A stretch of DNA of 64,000 nucleotides from Pandoraea oxalativorans (GTDB lineage Bacteria; Pseudomonadota; Gammaproteobacteria; Burkholderiales; Burkholderiaceae). Both the position numbers and the translations under genes were made by a program. Shown piece by piece: positions 27,827 through 37,575 of the stretch. The stretch spans positions 248,001 to 312,000 of the forward strand of contig NZ_CP011518.2 of assembly GCF_000972785.3 (NCBI RefSeq), given 5' to 3'. Numbering within the stretch: the stretch's first letter is position 1; the number at the start of each line of letters is the position of its first letter. The notes under the pieces are model-generated. The model saw nothing but the letters and a program-made list of their open reading frames with translations, was not told where the DNA came from and ran no database searches.

Positions 27827-29029
27827 ACCGCACGGCGCATTCCGGACGAACGTGACCGGCCGTTTCGGGAGCATGACCGATCGGGCCGCAAGACGGGGTT
27901 GGCGTCGCGCATGCCATTGACGACGCGTGCTTTGCCCGCAATTCCCGTCTACAGGACACACCGCATACCGTTTGGGTGAAGCGTCCCGCGCACCGCGGCA
28001 CTGCAAATCGAAGGGGCGCGGCATTGGCATGTCGCCGGGCCGCACGGGCGTATGACGCGGTGCAGACCGAGTTGCAGGGGCGCCGGCGGAGCGGCAACGC
28101 TCCGCCGGCCGCGTGTATTGGGTGCCCCGTCGATGTGGTGACGCCCTGCGCGATGCCGCCAGTCATTTAACAGCGCGGTGCAGCACCGGCGCGGGCGGCG
28201 GGGCCGGACAGGGCCAGATGGTGGCGGCCGGCCGCCAAGGGCCGTGTTCGGCACGTGCCGACGGCACCCTCCGCGCGCCTTCCATCGGCGCCGGCCTGCG
28301 CGTGACGTGGCCCCTGCCCGGCCCCCCGAGGCGCGGGGGTGTTTGCGCAGGCAACGCATGACAGTGCCGAGCGGGGCACGCCCGGCGTCCCTTGGGGGCA
28401 AGCCTTGGCCCGGTGCGAATCATGTGCGAATCATGTGTCGGGCCTTGATGCCGCCGAGGACGAGGCGGGCAAAACCGCAAATTCGAAAACCCGCTCTCGG
28501 CCTCACGCGCCGTTCGATCACGCGTCAGTCGGCTCGGCGAGCGGCTCATCGGCCCGCCGTAGCGAGCGTAACGTATCGGGCATGGAGCGTGCGGCGCCGG
28601 CGTCCCGGGCCACGGCCGGTGGCGGAGCGCCGAGGGTGGCGGGCTGCGCGATCGAGGGCGACGGCATGGCGGTGGCCTTGGCCGACGTCGACGCCGATGA
28701 CGACATCGACGGCGTCATGAAGGAGAAACGAAGCGTTTTGCATGGCCGTTTGCCCAAGAAGTGAGCCGGCCCGCAAAAAACCCTGGCGGCAAGTCTCGGC
28801 ATCCCCGTGACGGACGGCGTCGGAAAAACCCGTGCCAACCCCCTGTGGGCGATCGCCAGCCACCCACCGGAGCCGGTGACACCCGCCCGGTTCACGACTA
28901 CGACCGGGGGCGAGAATCATACCGGGCCCGGCCGGCCAAATCCTCGATTACCGAGGAACCACCCTGGTAACGGGGCGCATAAGCGCCCGCCACGCGTGGC
29001 GGCGGGCAAGGTCACCGGGTCGCCGCGGG
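27827..29029. other. Region without a recognised gene
   Basis: I find no supportable gene. A minus-strand frame near 28518-28710 (MSSSASTSAKATAMPSPSIA onward) looks like an effector N-terminus but has no ribosome site or T3SS box. The stretch 28325-28385 is an inverted relative of 18805-18860. Confidence 0.4.
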
Positions 29030-30355
29030 TCAGGGCGCTTGCAACGAGAGCCGCAGGGCCTCGTGGTGCGCCTGAGCGGTGGCGGCCGCCTCGGCGTACC
29101 GAGGCGCGTTGAAGGGGTCTTCGCTCGCCGTGGCCAATTCGCTGCGGGCCAGCGCGTAGAACGCCAAAGCGCTCCGGGCCTCCGCGTCGGCCTGCTCGGG
29201 CCGCCCCGCGCCCCGATGCTCTGCCACGGCGGCCTCGCAGCGCTGTCCGATGGCCAAGTAGCACAGGCCGGCACCGCCGTGATCGCCTCCCATCGTGAAG
29301 AGCTCGGCGGCCGTCTCGTAGTCGCACACCTTCATCAAGCTATGCCCGGCGGCCGGGTAGTTGTGCGTCATCCAATGGACGCGCGCGGCATACTGGGAGG
29401 CACGCTCGGCCCTCAGGGCGGCGTCCTCGGCCAGCGCGAGCTGATCGGCCTGATAATGCACGTTTGCGATGCCGGTCCAGATGTCGGCGATCTCGTCGAG
29501 GAGGGTTGCGGCCTGGGGGCACAGCCCCAAATCCACGAAGGCCGAGGCGGCGACTGTGCCAACGGCGATGGCAAACTCGGGCAGCTCCAACTCCCGGTAG
29601 AGGGCGGTCGCCACCGCCAAATCGCAGGTGGCCCGCGTCACGGCGTCCTGGAAAGCCGCCGCGTCGCTCGGTTGGGGCGGCACGCGTGCGGTGAGGGCGA
29701 GCGCATACGCGAGCTCAAGCTTGCTGGCCGCAATGAATCCGGCGACGGCGGCCACACGGTTATCGGCCTGCGCGTGTGCGTCGCCGGCGTAGCGATGGAG
29801 GTGGGCCACCCACGTTTCCTTACCCGGCACATGCGCGAAGCGCTTCGCGGCGGCCTCGAAGCAGATGGCGGCCTGTGCGTGCTCGCCGCGCGCCAGGCAG
29901 GCCTTCGCGTCTTGGTACCACACCTCGCCGTCCAGATACCACCGGTCCTCTTCCTTAAGGTGCGTGGCAAACGCATCGGGGGGCGCGGTGGGGTCGAGGC
30001 TTCGCCGCAGCGCCTCCGCGCCGGTGGGCGAAAGATGGCGCGCCAGCCTCATCAGCACGGTCTCGCGCGGCTCCAACGCCGTGCCAAGCGGGTGCCCGTT
30101 ATCAAGGTGCGCGTGGAGCATGAGCTCGACAAGGCCGATGAGGTCCCCCTCGGGGTCCGTGCCGTCAAAGTTCGCGTCGCGCAAGTGACGCAGCGCGGGC
30201 ACCCGGAGGAGCGCCTCACGCGTCTCGTTCAGCGCCTGGACGTCCTGCAGGTCGGGGGGGATGACCGGCATCGCGTCGGGGTCGACGGCGGGGGCGTTGA
30301 TGGGCATAAGCTGGTCAACCGGCGCGGTGCCGGTATTGGCGACCTTCTTCAACAT
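29030..30355 (-). CDS. TPR-family candidate T3SS effector D
   Basis: This 441-aa protein has an N-terminal domain to residue 105, the family signature at 107-141 (LSPTG, AFATHL, DRWYL) and TPR-like helix pairs from 145 to about 420 (CLARGEHAQAAICFEAAAKR and similar). The start at 30355 is chosen for the GAGGAGCTCCTT site. It also places LSP at residues 108-110, exactly as in B and C. A T3SS box and -10 lie about 70-115 bp upstream. The effector role is inference. Confidence 0.8.
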   Translation of the reverse strand: MLKKVANTGTAPVDQLMPINAPAVDPDAMPVIPPDLQDVQALNETREALLRVPALRHLRDANFDGTDPEGDLIGLVELMLHAHLDNGHPLGTALEPRETVLMRLARHLSPTGAEALRRSLDPTAPPDAFATHLKEEDRWYLDGEVWYQDAKACLARGEHAQAAICFEAAAKRFAHVPGKETWVAHLHRYAGDAHAQADNRVAAVAGFIAASKLELAYALALTARVPPQPSDAAAFQDAVTRATCDLAVATALYRELELPEFAIAVGTVAASAFVDLGLCPQAATLLDEIADIWTGIANVHYQADQLALAEDAALRAERASQYAARVHWMTHNYPAAGHSLMKVCDYETAAELFTMGGDHGGAGLCYLAIGQRCEAAVAEHRGAGRPEQADAEARSALAFYALARSELATASEDPFNAPRYAEAAATAQAHHEALRLSLQAP

Positions 30356-30453
30356 AAGGAGCTCCTCGAGCAGGCCTCGGCGACGGCCGGGGCCGGGCGG
30401 CATGAGGCCGCCCACAAAAGCGTTAGCGTAGGAGGGGGCGCCGGGGGCGAAAC

Positions 30454-30469
30454 TCAGGTGGACACCTGA
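30454..30469 (-). promoter_or_regulatory. T3SS box upstream of TPR gene D
   Basis: TCAGGTGGACACCTGA is a TCAGGTG/CACCTGA inverted repeat. Toward gene D, TACGCT lies 23 nt beyond it (30425-30430). Confidence 0.75.
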
Positions 30470-30584
30470 AGTCATGACCGGTGCGCCGCTTCACCCCGCG
30501 TGCTCGAAGGCCGGGAGGCGATTCGACATCGGGAAGTCCAGTGGCAAGCGATGCCGACGCCACGTGGATGACCGACGTAAAAGC

Positions 30585-30700
30585 GAATGCAAATGCATCA
30601 GGTCGTGCGCGGACCGCAGGTCACCACCGGGCTCGATTTCTTTGGTCAGAGGGCGCCCGAACCCGCGCCACCGGCGTACGAGGCGCAGCGCGCGATGTTT
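30585..30700 (+). repeat. Dispersed repeat, copy 2
   Basis: It is homologous to 23905-24015 (see that entry) and directly abuts the IS3 remnant that follows. Confidence 0.65.
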
Positions 30701-31625
30701 GCACCCGGCGATCGCTATAGGATCGGTGGTTGTCCTCGAAGATCTCTGCGACGGTACGACGGACTTCTGCACATATGTCGGCACCCGTATGCGCGACCGA
30801 CGGTGGAAATAGGCGCTGCGCGCCAGGTCCGACCGCGCAAGCGGCTCAACCAAACCGTATTCGTCACTCGGGGCGTCAACCAGCGTCGTCTTCTCCCGGT
30901 TGCTCAGGAGTGGCAGGTCGACGCCCGGGTCTTTTTTACGCGTTCATTCGCTTTCTTCAGCAGGTCGTGTTCAAGCTGCAGATGGCGGATATCGCGCCGG
31001 AGCCCTTCGACCTGTCGCGCCGATTTGTCCCGGTCCGTCTGTGCAGGTGTTCGCTTGTCGCGTTTCATGGATGCGTGGGACCTCTGGTCAGAGTCACCGG
31101 TTCTTCCGGTTGTACAGCGTCACCCTGTCGACCTCCGGCTTTCACGCCCCCGCCTGCGCACTTGCTTCACGTGTGCGGCGCTCGTACACGGCGGCCTGTC
31201 CGGCCCGCCAATGTCGCGGCCGGTCGACCCGCCTTGTCAAGCACGCCTCACCCGGTTTCCGGATAACGCTCGTGAAGCCACGCCGTCAGTATCCGGCGAC
31301 ACGGACAGCCCAATGCCCTGAGCGTGACGGCGAAGCGGCGCCCGTGGTTGACGTAGGGCTCAAGTGCTCGAGTGCCACGTGCTTCCGGTCTTCCGGATAT
31401 TTCGGCTTTGCGCGAACATACGCCTGGCCCCAATCGCCCCTCGTCTCCAATTCGTCCCCCCCGCCTTGAGAGCATGCTTCATCGGGTCACCCAACGGGCG
31501 GAGGGTCGCCTTAATGCGCTTGCCGTGTTTCAGCCACAACGCGTCCGCCCGAACGCGCGCTTCGTAGGAATACATGGACCACTTCCCGGTAGTCCGAGAT
31601 TTTGGACGTATTCCCCCGGGTCGAC
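30700..31625 (-). pseudogene. Decayed IS3-family element
   Basis: Minus-strand fragments match the IS3 at 43069-47540: an N-terminal piece (MYSYEARVRADALWLKHGKR), YVNHGRRFAVTLRALG, and an internal piece near 30730-30790 matching RTVAEIFEDNHRSY. Frames are broken throughout and the C-terminal half is missing. Confidence 0.78.
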
Positions 31626-31876
31626 GTTTGGGGAAAACCAACACGACATTTCATCCGGTGTGCTTGCACCGATCCACACGACACCGGATGCATTCGTGCC
31701 CACGTCAGCCGGAACCCCCGGACTTTTCCGTCACACCGGCGCCGCGCGGCCATTGCCCAAGTCGGTGGGAAAAAGGAATTAACCGGGCGCTCGGACATCA
31801 AGCGCGAGACCGGCCACCGATACGCGCGGCTGATCGCCAATGCGATCATTTACTACGGCTCGGCCAAGCCACGGGT

Positions 31877-33895
31877 TCACCCGGCAGTCTGGCGTGCGAG
31901 GACGTGTGAGCCTGAGGGGCCGTAGATCTCCGTCAGCGCCTCAGGCGTTAGGAAAACCTGCGCCGGCGCAGGCCCCGCCCGGCGGTTGGAGACGACACGG
32001 ACCTCGGGCGGCGGCACGGGTTCATCCGGATGCTCTTGTGCAAAGCCGTGTTGGTATTGCGGGTCGAGGCTGTCCACCCACAACTCAAGATTGAGGCGAT
32101 GCAGTAAAGCGATGGTTTGCTCATAGGGGGCGTGGTCCAGCAAACCGCTCAGTTCGCCCTGTACCTCGACAGGAATCTCGGGGGCCGGCTCAGCGAGCCC
32201 CGCCGGCAAACCGCGTACCTTACCCGTCAAATAACCGACTACCCGCTCAGTCCAGAGGGGGGTGTCATCTGGCTCAACCGCAAGCACGCGAGGCAGAAAA
32301 CCGCGCAGATTCGTACAGTTCGCGAGCAACTTGCGGGCGGAGGGCGTCAGGGCACCGTACCACCGGTCGAACGCCGCAATGTGCGGGTCAGGAGAACGCT
32401 GAGAAAGCTCGCCACGCGCCTTCACGTCGGCCGCCGAGAAGAAACCGCTCTCGTCGCCGGGCGCAAACGAGGAGCTGACATCGATGTCGGGCAGCGCCGG
32501 GACACCGTCCCCCCACTCGGGTGCGGCCGGGAAACCGCCCTCGACGTCGGACGCCGACGAGAAACGGCTCTCGTCGCCGGGCGCAGACCCGGAGCTGTCA
32601 ACGTCGCGGGGCAGCGCCGGGACATCGCCCCCCGCCTCAGGTGCGGCCACGTCGGGCGCGGCCGGGCCATGGGCGGCTCTCTCCGCCGGCTTGGGTTCCG
32701 CTGTGGCCAGCAGACACCGCATGCTCCCCGTGGGGACAACCAGCCACTGCTGCCTGAACGTAACCGCCCGATGGGGGCCCGGCCGCGCCCCGGTCGCGCT
32801 CAAGCGGAGCTGCTCGTCAGAGAGCTTGCTCTCACTGGTGATCGCCACCACGATGTCAGGCCCGTTGCGCATAATCGAGAAGTGGTGCCTGCACGCCCAG
32901 TTACTGACGGTGCGATCGAAGCCCGGATCCCTGGCGGCGGCCAGGTCCATCCATGCTTGCGCCGCGGTGTCGGCCTGCATCAGAAAAGCCACCGCGCTCG
33001 CCTGGTGAAACGTGATCTCCCCTGCCCTTAACGCGCCGACAAAGCCGAGTAGAATCTGCTCATTGGCACGGCTATCAATGCGTGTGGCCCCGACGTTCTC
33101 GGACCTGACCGAGCCCCCGACGCCAAGATCGACCTCGTAAATGCATTGGCCCGCGGCGGGGGACTCGAATTCAAGGTTACTCCGCCAATCCCCAAAGCGC
33201 AGCGCGCCCAGTTCGTCAACCCCCACGTCAACCGTATACGGCTCCTCGACGACGAGAGCGGCTTTGTCCACCCACGCCACGACCTCCCTGAGCTTGATCC
33301 CCCGGTCTGTGAAGTGACATGTCGTTGTGGCCCACCGCGTAAGGGCATGGTGCGGGGGGGCATCGTGCGGGAGAGCATCATGCGGGGGGGCATCGTGCGG
33401 GGGGGCATCGTGCGTGGGGGCAACGTTATCCGTCAAACCGAGACGCTTGGCTTCTTCGAAAGGCAGCGCCGCGGCGCTCACGCGCAGCTCGACGCACAGG
33501 CTCGTGTTGATGCTCAAGATGTATTCGTGGGTCGTCGCGTCGTACCGTTCGCCAAACACCGCGTCTCGCGTGGCCGGCGTCGCCATCGCCCTCAGCGCGA
33601 AGTAATTCTCCGCCATCGTCGCGTCGTCCTTGGCGCGCATCGCGGCCCCCAAATACGCGTTGGCCTCGGCACGTCGGGTGCCGCAGAAACAGTCTCGAAT
33701 GGCGTCCCAAATTACATCGATCAAACGGTCGAAGCATCCTGGCTCGGCCTTCAGGGCCCTTTGCATGTCGCGAACGGTCAACTCGAACGTTTTGGTGCCT
33801 TTTTCGGTGACGGTCTGAAGGATGAGCGGTGCGGGCGCGACGAGGTTGGCGTGATTGGCCGGCGCTCCGACGCGGAGGCGTGTTTCGATGGTCAT
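31877..33895 (-). CDS. 672-aa candidate T3SS effector
   Basis: I do not recognise this protein. Residues 1-170 are globular with a Cys-containing FCGTRRAEANAYLG segment. Residues about 178-202 are five HDAPP-type repeats. Residues 215-400 are globular again. Residues about 420-500 are a Ser/Asp-rich linker with a duplicated SxxAPGDESxFxSAxDV unit. The last 170 residues are helical. It has no signal peptide or membrane segment. A near-perfect T3SS box and TACGAT -10 lie about 205-250 bp upstream. No strong ribosome site precedes the ATG. Confidence 0.7.
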   Translation of the reverse strand: MTIETRLRVGAPANHANLVAPAPLILQTVTEKGTKTFELTVRDMQRALKAEPGCFDRLIDVIWDAIRDCFCGTRRAEANAYLGAAMRAKDDATMAENYFALRAMATPATRDAVFGERYDATTHEYILSINTSLCVELRVSAAALPFEEAKRLGLTDNVAPTHDAPPHDAPPHDALPHDAPPHHALTRWATTTCHFTDRGIKLREVVAWVDKAALVVEEPYTVDVGVDELGALRFGDWRSNLEFESPAAGQCIYEVDLGVGGSVRSENVGATRIDSRANEQILLGFVGALRAGEITFHQASAVAFLMQADTAAQAWMDLAAARDPGFDRTVSNWACRHHFSIMRNGPDIVVAITSESKLSDEQLRLSATGARPGPHRAVTFRQQWLVVPTGSMRCLLATAEPKPAERAAHGPAAPDVAAPEAGGDVPALPRDVDSSGSAPGDESRFSSASDVEGGFPAAPEWGDGVPALPDIDVSSSFAPGDESGFFSAADVKARGELSQRSPDPHIAAFDRWYGALTPSARKLLANCTNLRGFLPRVLAVEPDDTPLWTERVVGYLTGKVRGLPAGLAEPAPEIPVEVQGELSGLLDHAPYEQTIALLHRLNLELWVDSLDPQYQHGFAQEHPDEPVPPPEVRVVSNRRAGPAPAQVFLTPEALTEIYGPSGSHVLARQTAG

Positions 33896-34127
33896 GGTAG
33901 GGGCGCCTGATGATCGTGATGACAGGTACGGGCGCTGACGAAGGCGGGGCGCAGGCCGCGTTGATTCACGCGATGCACAGGCCGGCGTGCTCGCCGACGA
34001 CGCGGCCCGACGCCCGGCCGCACGGCGGCGGCGTCGTACGCCGGACTCGACAAAACGCGGCCCTGCGGCAGGGACGCACGGTCAGCGACCTCCGGGGCTA
34101 TCGTAGACCTCGACCCGGCCACCGGCA

Positions 34128-34143
34128 TCAGGTGAACACCTGA
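34128..34143 (-). promoter_or_regulatory. T3SS box upstream of the 672-aa gene
   Basis: TCAGGTGAACACCTGA is a perfect TCAGGTG/CACCTGA inverted repeat. On the minus strand TACGAT follows after 22 nt (34100-34105), the best -10 in the set. Confidence 0.78.
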
Positions 34144-34316
34144 AGTCGGGGCGATGCCGCCGGGGGCCGGGACTATCGCGCGAAGGCATTCCCTTCGGGT
34201 CTCATGAGATTGAGTTTGCGCGCGTCAGCGCTGCGCCGACGTGATTGATTTTGGACTTTTGCGCGAAAGCCGCACCGTGACGTCCTCGGTATTGAAGCCG
34301 CTTTGGGCGACCTGAC

Positions 34317-35633
34317 CTAGGTGAGCAACAGGTGCTGCTTTTGGATCTTTGTCATTTCTTCGGCGGGGACACCGGCGAGGCGTCCCCACTCCTCCCAGCG
34401 CATGATCGCCGCTCGGGCTTGTTGGATGACCTCGCTTGCCGTCCCAACGCCGAAACGATCAGCCTCTGCGAGAAGATCCGCTTCGGTGAAATCCTTGAAT
34501 TTGCCGTTCACAGACATCAGGTGCTGATTCGTCCATTCACCTTCGGGGTTATGCGCGAACGTTACGTCGTACGCCGGGGCCAGTTCCCACGTGGTCGTGC
34601 CGTGCTTCAAGCGGAATGAGAAGTTCTTCGTGTGATCGTCGCAATTGCGGCCCATGACATTAAAGACCATCCGACGGAAGGCTTCTTCGAGCGCCTCGTA
34701 GGGCAGGTCGAGTTGACGGATCACGGTGAACAGTTGGGCATAGGCGTTCGTGCCTTTCTTCTTGTAGTCAAGGTGGTCCATGGCGCACAGCGTTTGCATG
34801 TGGTGACGCATGCCGGCACCTTCACGGTCGAAGCGCTTCGTCATGAAGTGGGCGCGGCCGTTCTCCTTGAGCAAGTCACAATCCGACATCTCTATGCCGG
34901 CGGCGCGAGCCATTAAGTGATAGGCATACTCGATGCGCCCATAGGCCTGCGACTCGCCGAGCTCGTGGTCCTTGCCCATCCCGTCGAACTTGAGGAGCCA
35001 GTGCTCGAACCCCTCCGGGGCGTCCAATTGCCCCGACCGGATCTCCTGCGTTGCCCGGTTAAGGGCGATCACGGCTTTGGCTCGCGCTCCACCGGCTGAA
35101 GTGCCGACGTCAATGATGCTGCGCAGCGCGGCGCCGGTGTGGTCCTCGTCATCCACGACGCCCTGAACGGCGTGTCGAGCCTGTTCCACCAAGGCACCCA
35201 GCGCAATCGCCGTCGGCTTATGTTTGGTTGGCCCACGCCGCGGCTTGAATGTCAGCGCCCCCATTGCGCGATTGCCCATGTACGCCAGCCTGTCCAAGGG
35301 CGTGACAGCCTTGGCCGGGATACCTTGCTCGGCCATGTAGCGGTTGATCAAGGCGTTGCCGAAATCGTCGGGCAATGCGTCGCCGAGCATTGCCGGCAAG
35401 CGCTTGAAGGTGGGTTCCGGAAGGTCAGTAAATATGTACGGTTCCTCGGAGAGCGGCATATGCAGCGGTGAGGGTTCGATGCCTTGCTTGAGAAAGGCCG
35501 GGGCATACCCGAACACGTAGTACCCATACCGGGGATCCAGGGCAACGGAGCCAATTTGCGTCTCCCAGAGGTAGGCGTCCACCTTTTCGACATGAGAGAA
35601 ACGCCGCTTTTTAGGGGTTGGGGTGGTCGCCAT
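34317..35633 (-). CDS. hipA: HipA-family serine/threonine kinase toxin
   Basis: HipA kinases phosphorylate translation factors such as glutamyl-tRNA synthetase and slow growth. This 438-aa protein has a GTSAGGARAKA glycine loop (177-187), LLKFDG (213-218), the catalytic NCDDHTKNFSF (330-340) and a metal-binding LAPAYDVTF (351-359). The length is standard. It starts 7 bp after the antitoxin stop with an AAGGACACG site, forming a two-gene operon. The active residues appear intact. Confidence 0.92.
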   Translation of the reverse strand: MATTPTPKKRRFSHVEKVDAYLWETQIGSVALDPRYGYYVFGYAPAFLKQGIEPSPLHMPLSEEPYIFTDLPEPTFKRLPAMLGDALPDDFGNALINRYMAEQGIPAKAVTPLDRLAYMGNRAMGALTFKPRRGPTKHKPTAIALGALVEQARHAVQGVVDDEDHTGAALRSIIDVGTSAGGARAKAVIALNRATQEIRSGQLDAPEGFEHWLLKFDGMGKDHELGESQAYGRIEYAYHLMARAAGIEMSDCDLLKENGRAHFMTKRFDREGAGMRHHMQTLCAMDHLDYKKKGTNAYAQLFTVIRQLDLPYEALEEAFRRMVFNVMGRNCDDHTKNFSFRLKHGTTTWELAPAYDVTFAHNPEGEWTNQHLMSVNGKFKDFTEADLLAEADRFGVGTASEVIQQARAAIMRWEEWGRLAGVPAEEMTKIQKQHLLLT

Positions 35634-35640
35634 CGTGTCC

Positions 35641-36033
35641 TTATTGATCGCGCTCGTCGTTTCGCTTGCGTGGCCGGGTCGGCCCGGACGCCGTCAGTGA
35701 TTGTGCCGACGGAAGGCGCTGTGCCGCGCTGCGCTTTGTCGCCGGGCTCGATGCCCGCAGACGCGTTGCCGCGCGCGTTGTAAAGGTTGCCGGATTAATC
35801 GTGGGTACGGGCGCCACTGTTTGGAGCCAAGATTCGCGGCCGAGCGCCCGAATAACGCTCAAGAGCGTCTTAAGGGTGGACCCCTCTCCGCTTTCCAGGT
35901 TGCGTAACGCCCGCACGCTCACGCCGGCGCGTGCCGCCAACGTCTGCTGATCCAGATTCTTGTTCAGGCGTAACCGTTTGAGCTTGCCGCCTAACTCCCA
36001 CTCCATTTCTTCGACCGTTTGCGCGATGGCCAT
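35641..36033 (-). CDS. hipB: HipB-type Xre antitoxin
   Basis: This 130-aa protein has an HTH-XRE domain at residues 15-75 (LRLNKNLDQQTLAARAGVSV, then LRNLESGEGSTLKTL). A basic Ser/Pro-rich tail is longer than in classical HipB. It lies directly upstream of hipA and should bind both the toxin and its own promoter. The start follows GAGGGGGTGAT. Confidence 0.88.
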   Translation of the reverse strand: MAIAQTVEEMEWELGGKLKRLRLNKNLDQQTLAARAGVSVRALRNLESGEGSTLKTLLSVIRALGRESWLQTVAPVPTINPATFTTRAATRLRASSPATKRSAAQRLPSAQSLTASGPTRPRKRNDERDQ

Positions 36034-36205
36034 ATCACCCCCTCATAACCGCCCGATTTTTGCCGATTGAATTGAAAAAACCGTGCAACTGTCCTAAATC
36101 TGCCTTTTATGATAGGCCTCCTTAGCAAGGAATTCAATGCATCATTACCGGCGATTACTTGCCGATAATTCATGAATATCGATTCAACCGGCGTAAAACA
36201 GCCTG

Positions 36206-36600
36206 TTATGATTGTGCATATACCCTTGGACTGGCGCCCATCTCCCCCCGTCGCCCGCGGCAGATCCCGCGCGCGTCGGTCATCCCGGCGCCGCCGCGGT
36301 CACGGCGAATGCCATGCCGCGCGCGCAACGAACCGTGTCGCGCAGGTATCGGTGGATCGTCGCGATGCGCGCGTGCCCCGTCAGGTCGCGCAGCACCGAG
36401 AGATCCGCCTGATCGTGCAGGCGTCCGGCCGTGCGCGTGCCTAATGTGTGACGCATCCAATGGGGCGTCGCTTCGCGCGGTCGTGCGGCGTCGGCGGATG
36501 CTCGTGGGCGCGAGGTCGTCGGCCGCCTCCGCGAAATATCCTCCAAGTTCAACCCACGCTTGGGTCATCACCGCCAAGTCGTCGTACGGCATGCCGCGGT
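36206..36600 (-). pseudogene. Tyrosine-recombinase (integrase) C-terminal remnant
   Basis: Minus-strand translation contains HWMRHTLGTRTAGRLHDQAD, then VLRDLTGHARIATIHRYLRD. This is the His-x-x-Arg...His...Tyr end of a phage-type integrase. The N-terminal part is not in frame and appears lost. It lies next to hipBA, hinting that the module came in on an integrative element. Confidence 0.75.
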
Positions 36601-37122
36601 ATCGCGCGCAGAACAGCCTTTAGCCCACGCTCGCGCGCGAGCGGCCCACGGGGCTTTCGCGATCCCGCGCGCACACAAACCTTGCGGTCATGCTGCGGGC
36701 CTCTCCGACAGCACTTCGCACGCCAACGCCCGGGGCAGCGCCCAAGGCGCCACCGCGCGGCGCTCGCGATGCGCTTGGCCCGGTAACGTCCGGGCGTCCG
36801 GGCGCTTGGCCCGCGGCGTGCACTCCCCGACGGGGCCTAAGCGCCGTCCCATGCGTTTTGAGACGCCGGGGCCGCCTGCCGCGGCCCCGACGAGCCTCCC
36901 CATGAGCCTCCCCATGTCGCCCCCCGTCACGCCTCGCTCGGCCTTCGCGCCGATCTCGCGGGCCCGGCGAATCGGCGGCGTAGCGGCGCATGCCCCGAAC
37001 CATCACCGCCAACCGGTAGGGCATGCGCTTCGGGACCGGGGCCATGGCGCGGGCAACGGTAGCCTCGAGGGGTTGGCGGCGCATCGCATCGACGGGGCGC
37101 CGGGCGCTCAACACCCGGGCAT
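36601..37122. other. GC-rich region without a recognised gene
   Basis: Minus-strand open frames here are Arg/Gly-rich and match no family I know. They may be the decayed upstream part of the integrase gene. Confidence 0.35.
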
Positions 37123-37575
37123 CTAGCGAGCCCCGCCGATTGCGCCGGAGCGCTTCGGGGCGGCGGGCAGGTCGCTCATCAGGGCGCTCACACTCTGCCT
37201 GATCACCTTGTTGCGCGTTTCGTCGACGTCGCGCGCCGACGCGCCCTTGGGCTGAATCGCCGCCGTGTTAAAGAGCACCGGCGGCACGAGCGTCCCCGTG
37301 CGGCCGGCCGCATCGATCTTCGGGGAAAGTCCGGAAGTGGCGGTGCATACGATGTCGCCCCGGGCCGTGACCGGCGTGCAGTGATAAATCAGGACGATCT
37401 CGTACCGCTTCGCTGGAAAGCGCTTCACGTACTCGGGCGTGATGAGGTCGCTCACCAGTGCCGACATATCCACCGGCTTGCCATCGCCAAAGTACGTGAG
37501 CGTGAAATCACCGGCGGCGCGGACCCCGAACGTGGTGAAGACCAGTGCCAACAACAGCGAGAGTTTCGCTTTCAT
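37123..37575 (-). CDS. Small exported protein of unknown function
   Basis: This 150-aa protein opens with a clear Sec signal peptide (MKAKLSLLLALVFTTFGVRA, cleaved near RAAG). The mature part has two Cys residues (YHCTPVT and DIVCTAT) that could pair in the periplasm. I recognise no family. The start at 37575 is set by the signal peptide; the frame is open further upstream. Confidence 0.65.
   Translation of the reverse strand: MKAKLSLLLALVFTTFGVRAAGDFTLTYFGDGKPVDMSALVSDLITPEYVKRFPAKRYEIVLIYHCTPVTARGDIVCTATSGLSPKIDAAGRTGTLVPPVLFNTAAIQPKGASARDVDETRNKVIRQSVSALMSDLPAAPKRSGAIGGAR

Noticed and set aside
28518..28710. Minus-strand Ser/Ala/Pro-rich frame as an effector gene
   Set aside because: The composition is suggestive, but there is no ribosome site, no T3SS box upstream and only about 60 codons.
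9668..34143. TAL-like (BAT) effector repeats, known from fungal endosymbionts
   Set aside because: No 33-residue GGAQAL-type repeats are present; the repeats found are TPR-like or short HDAPP units.
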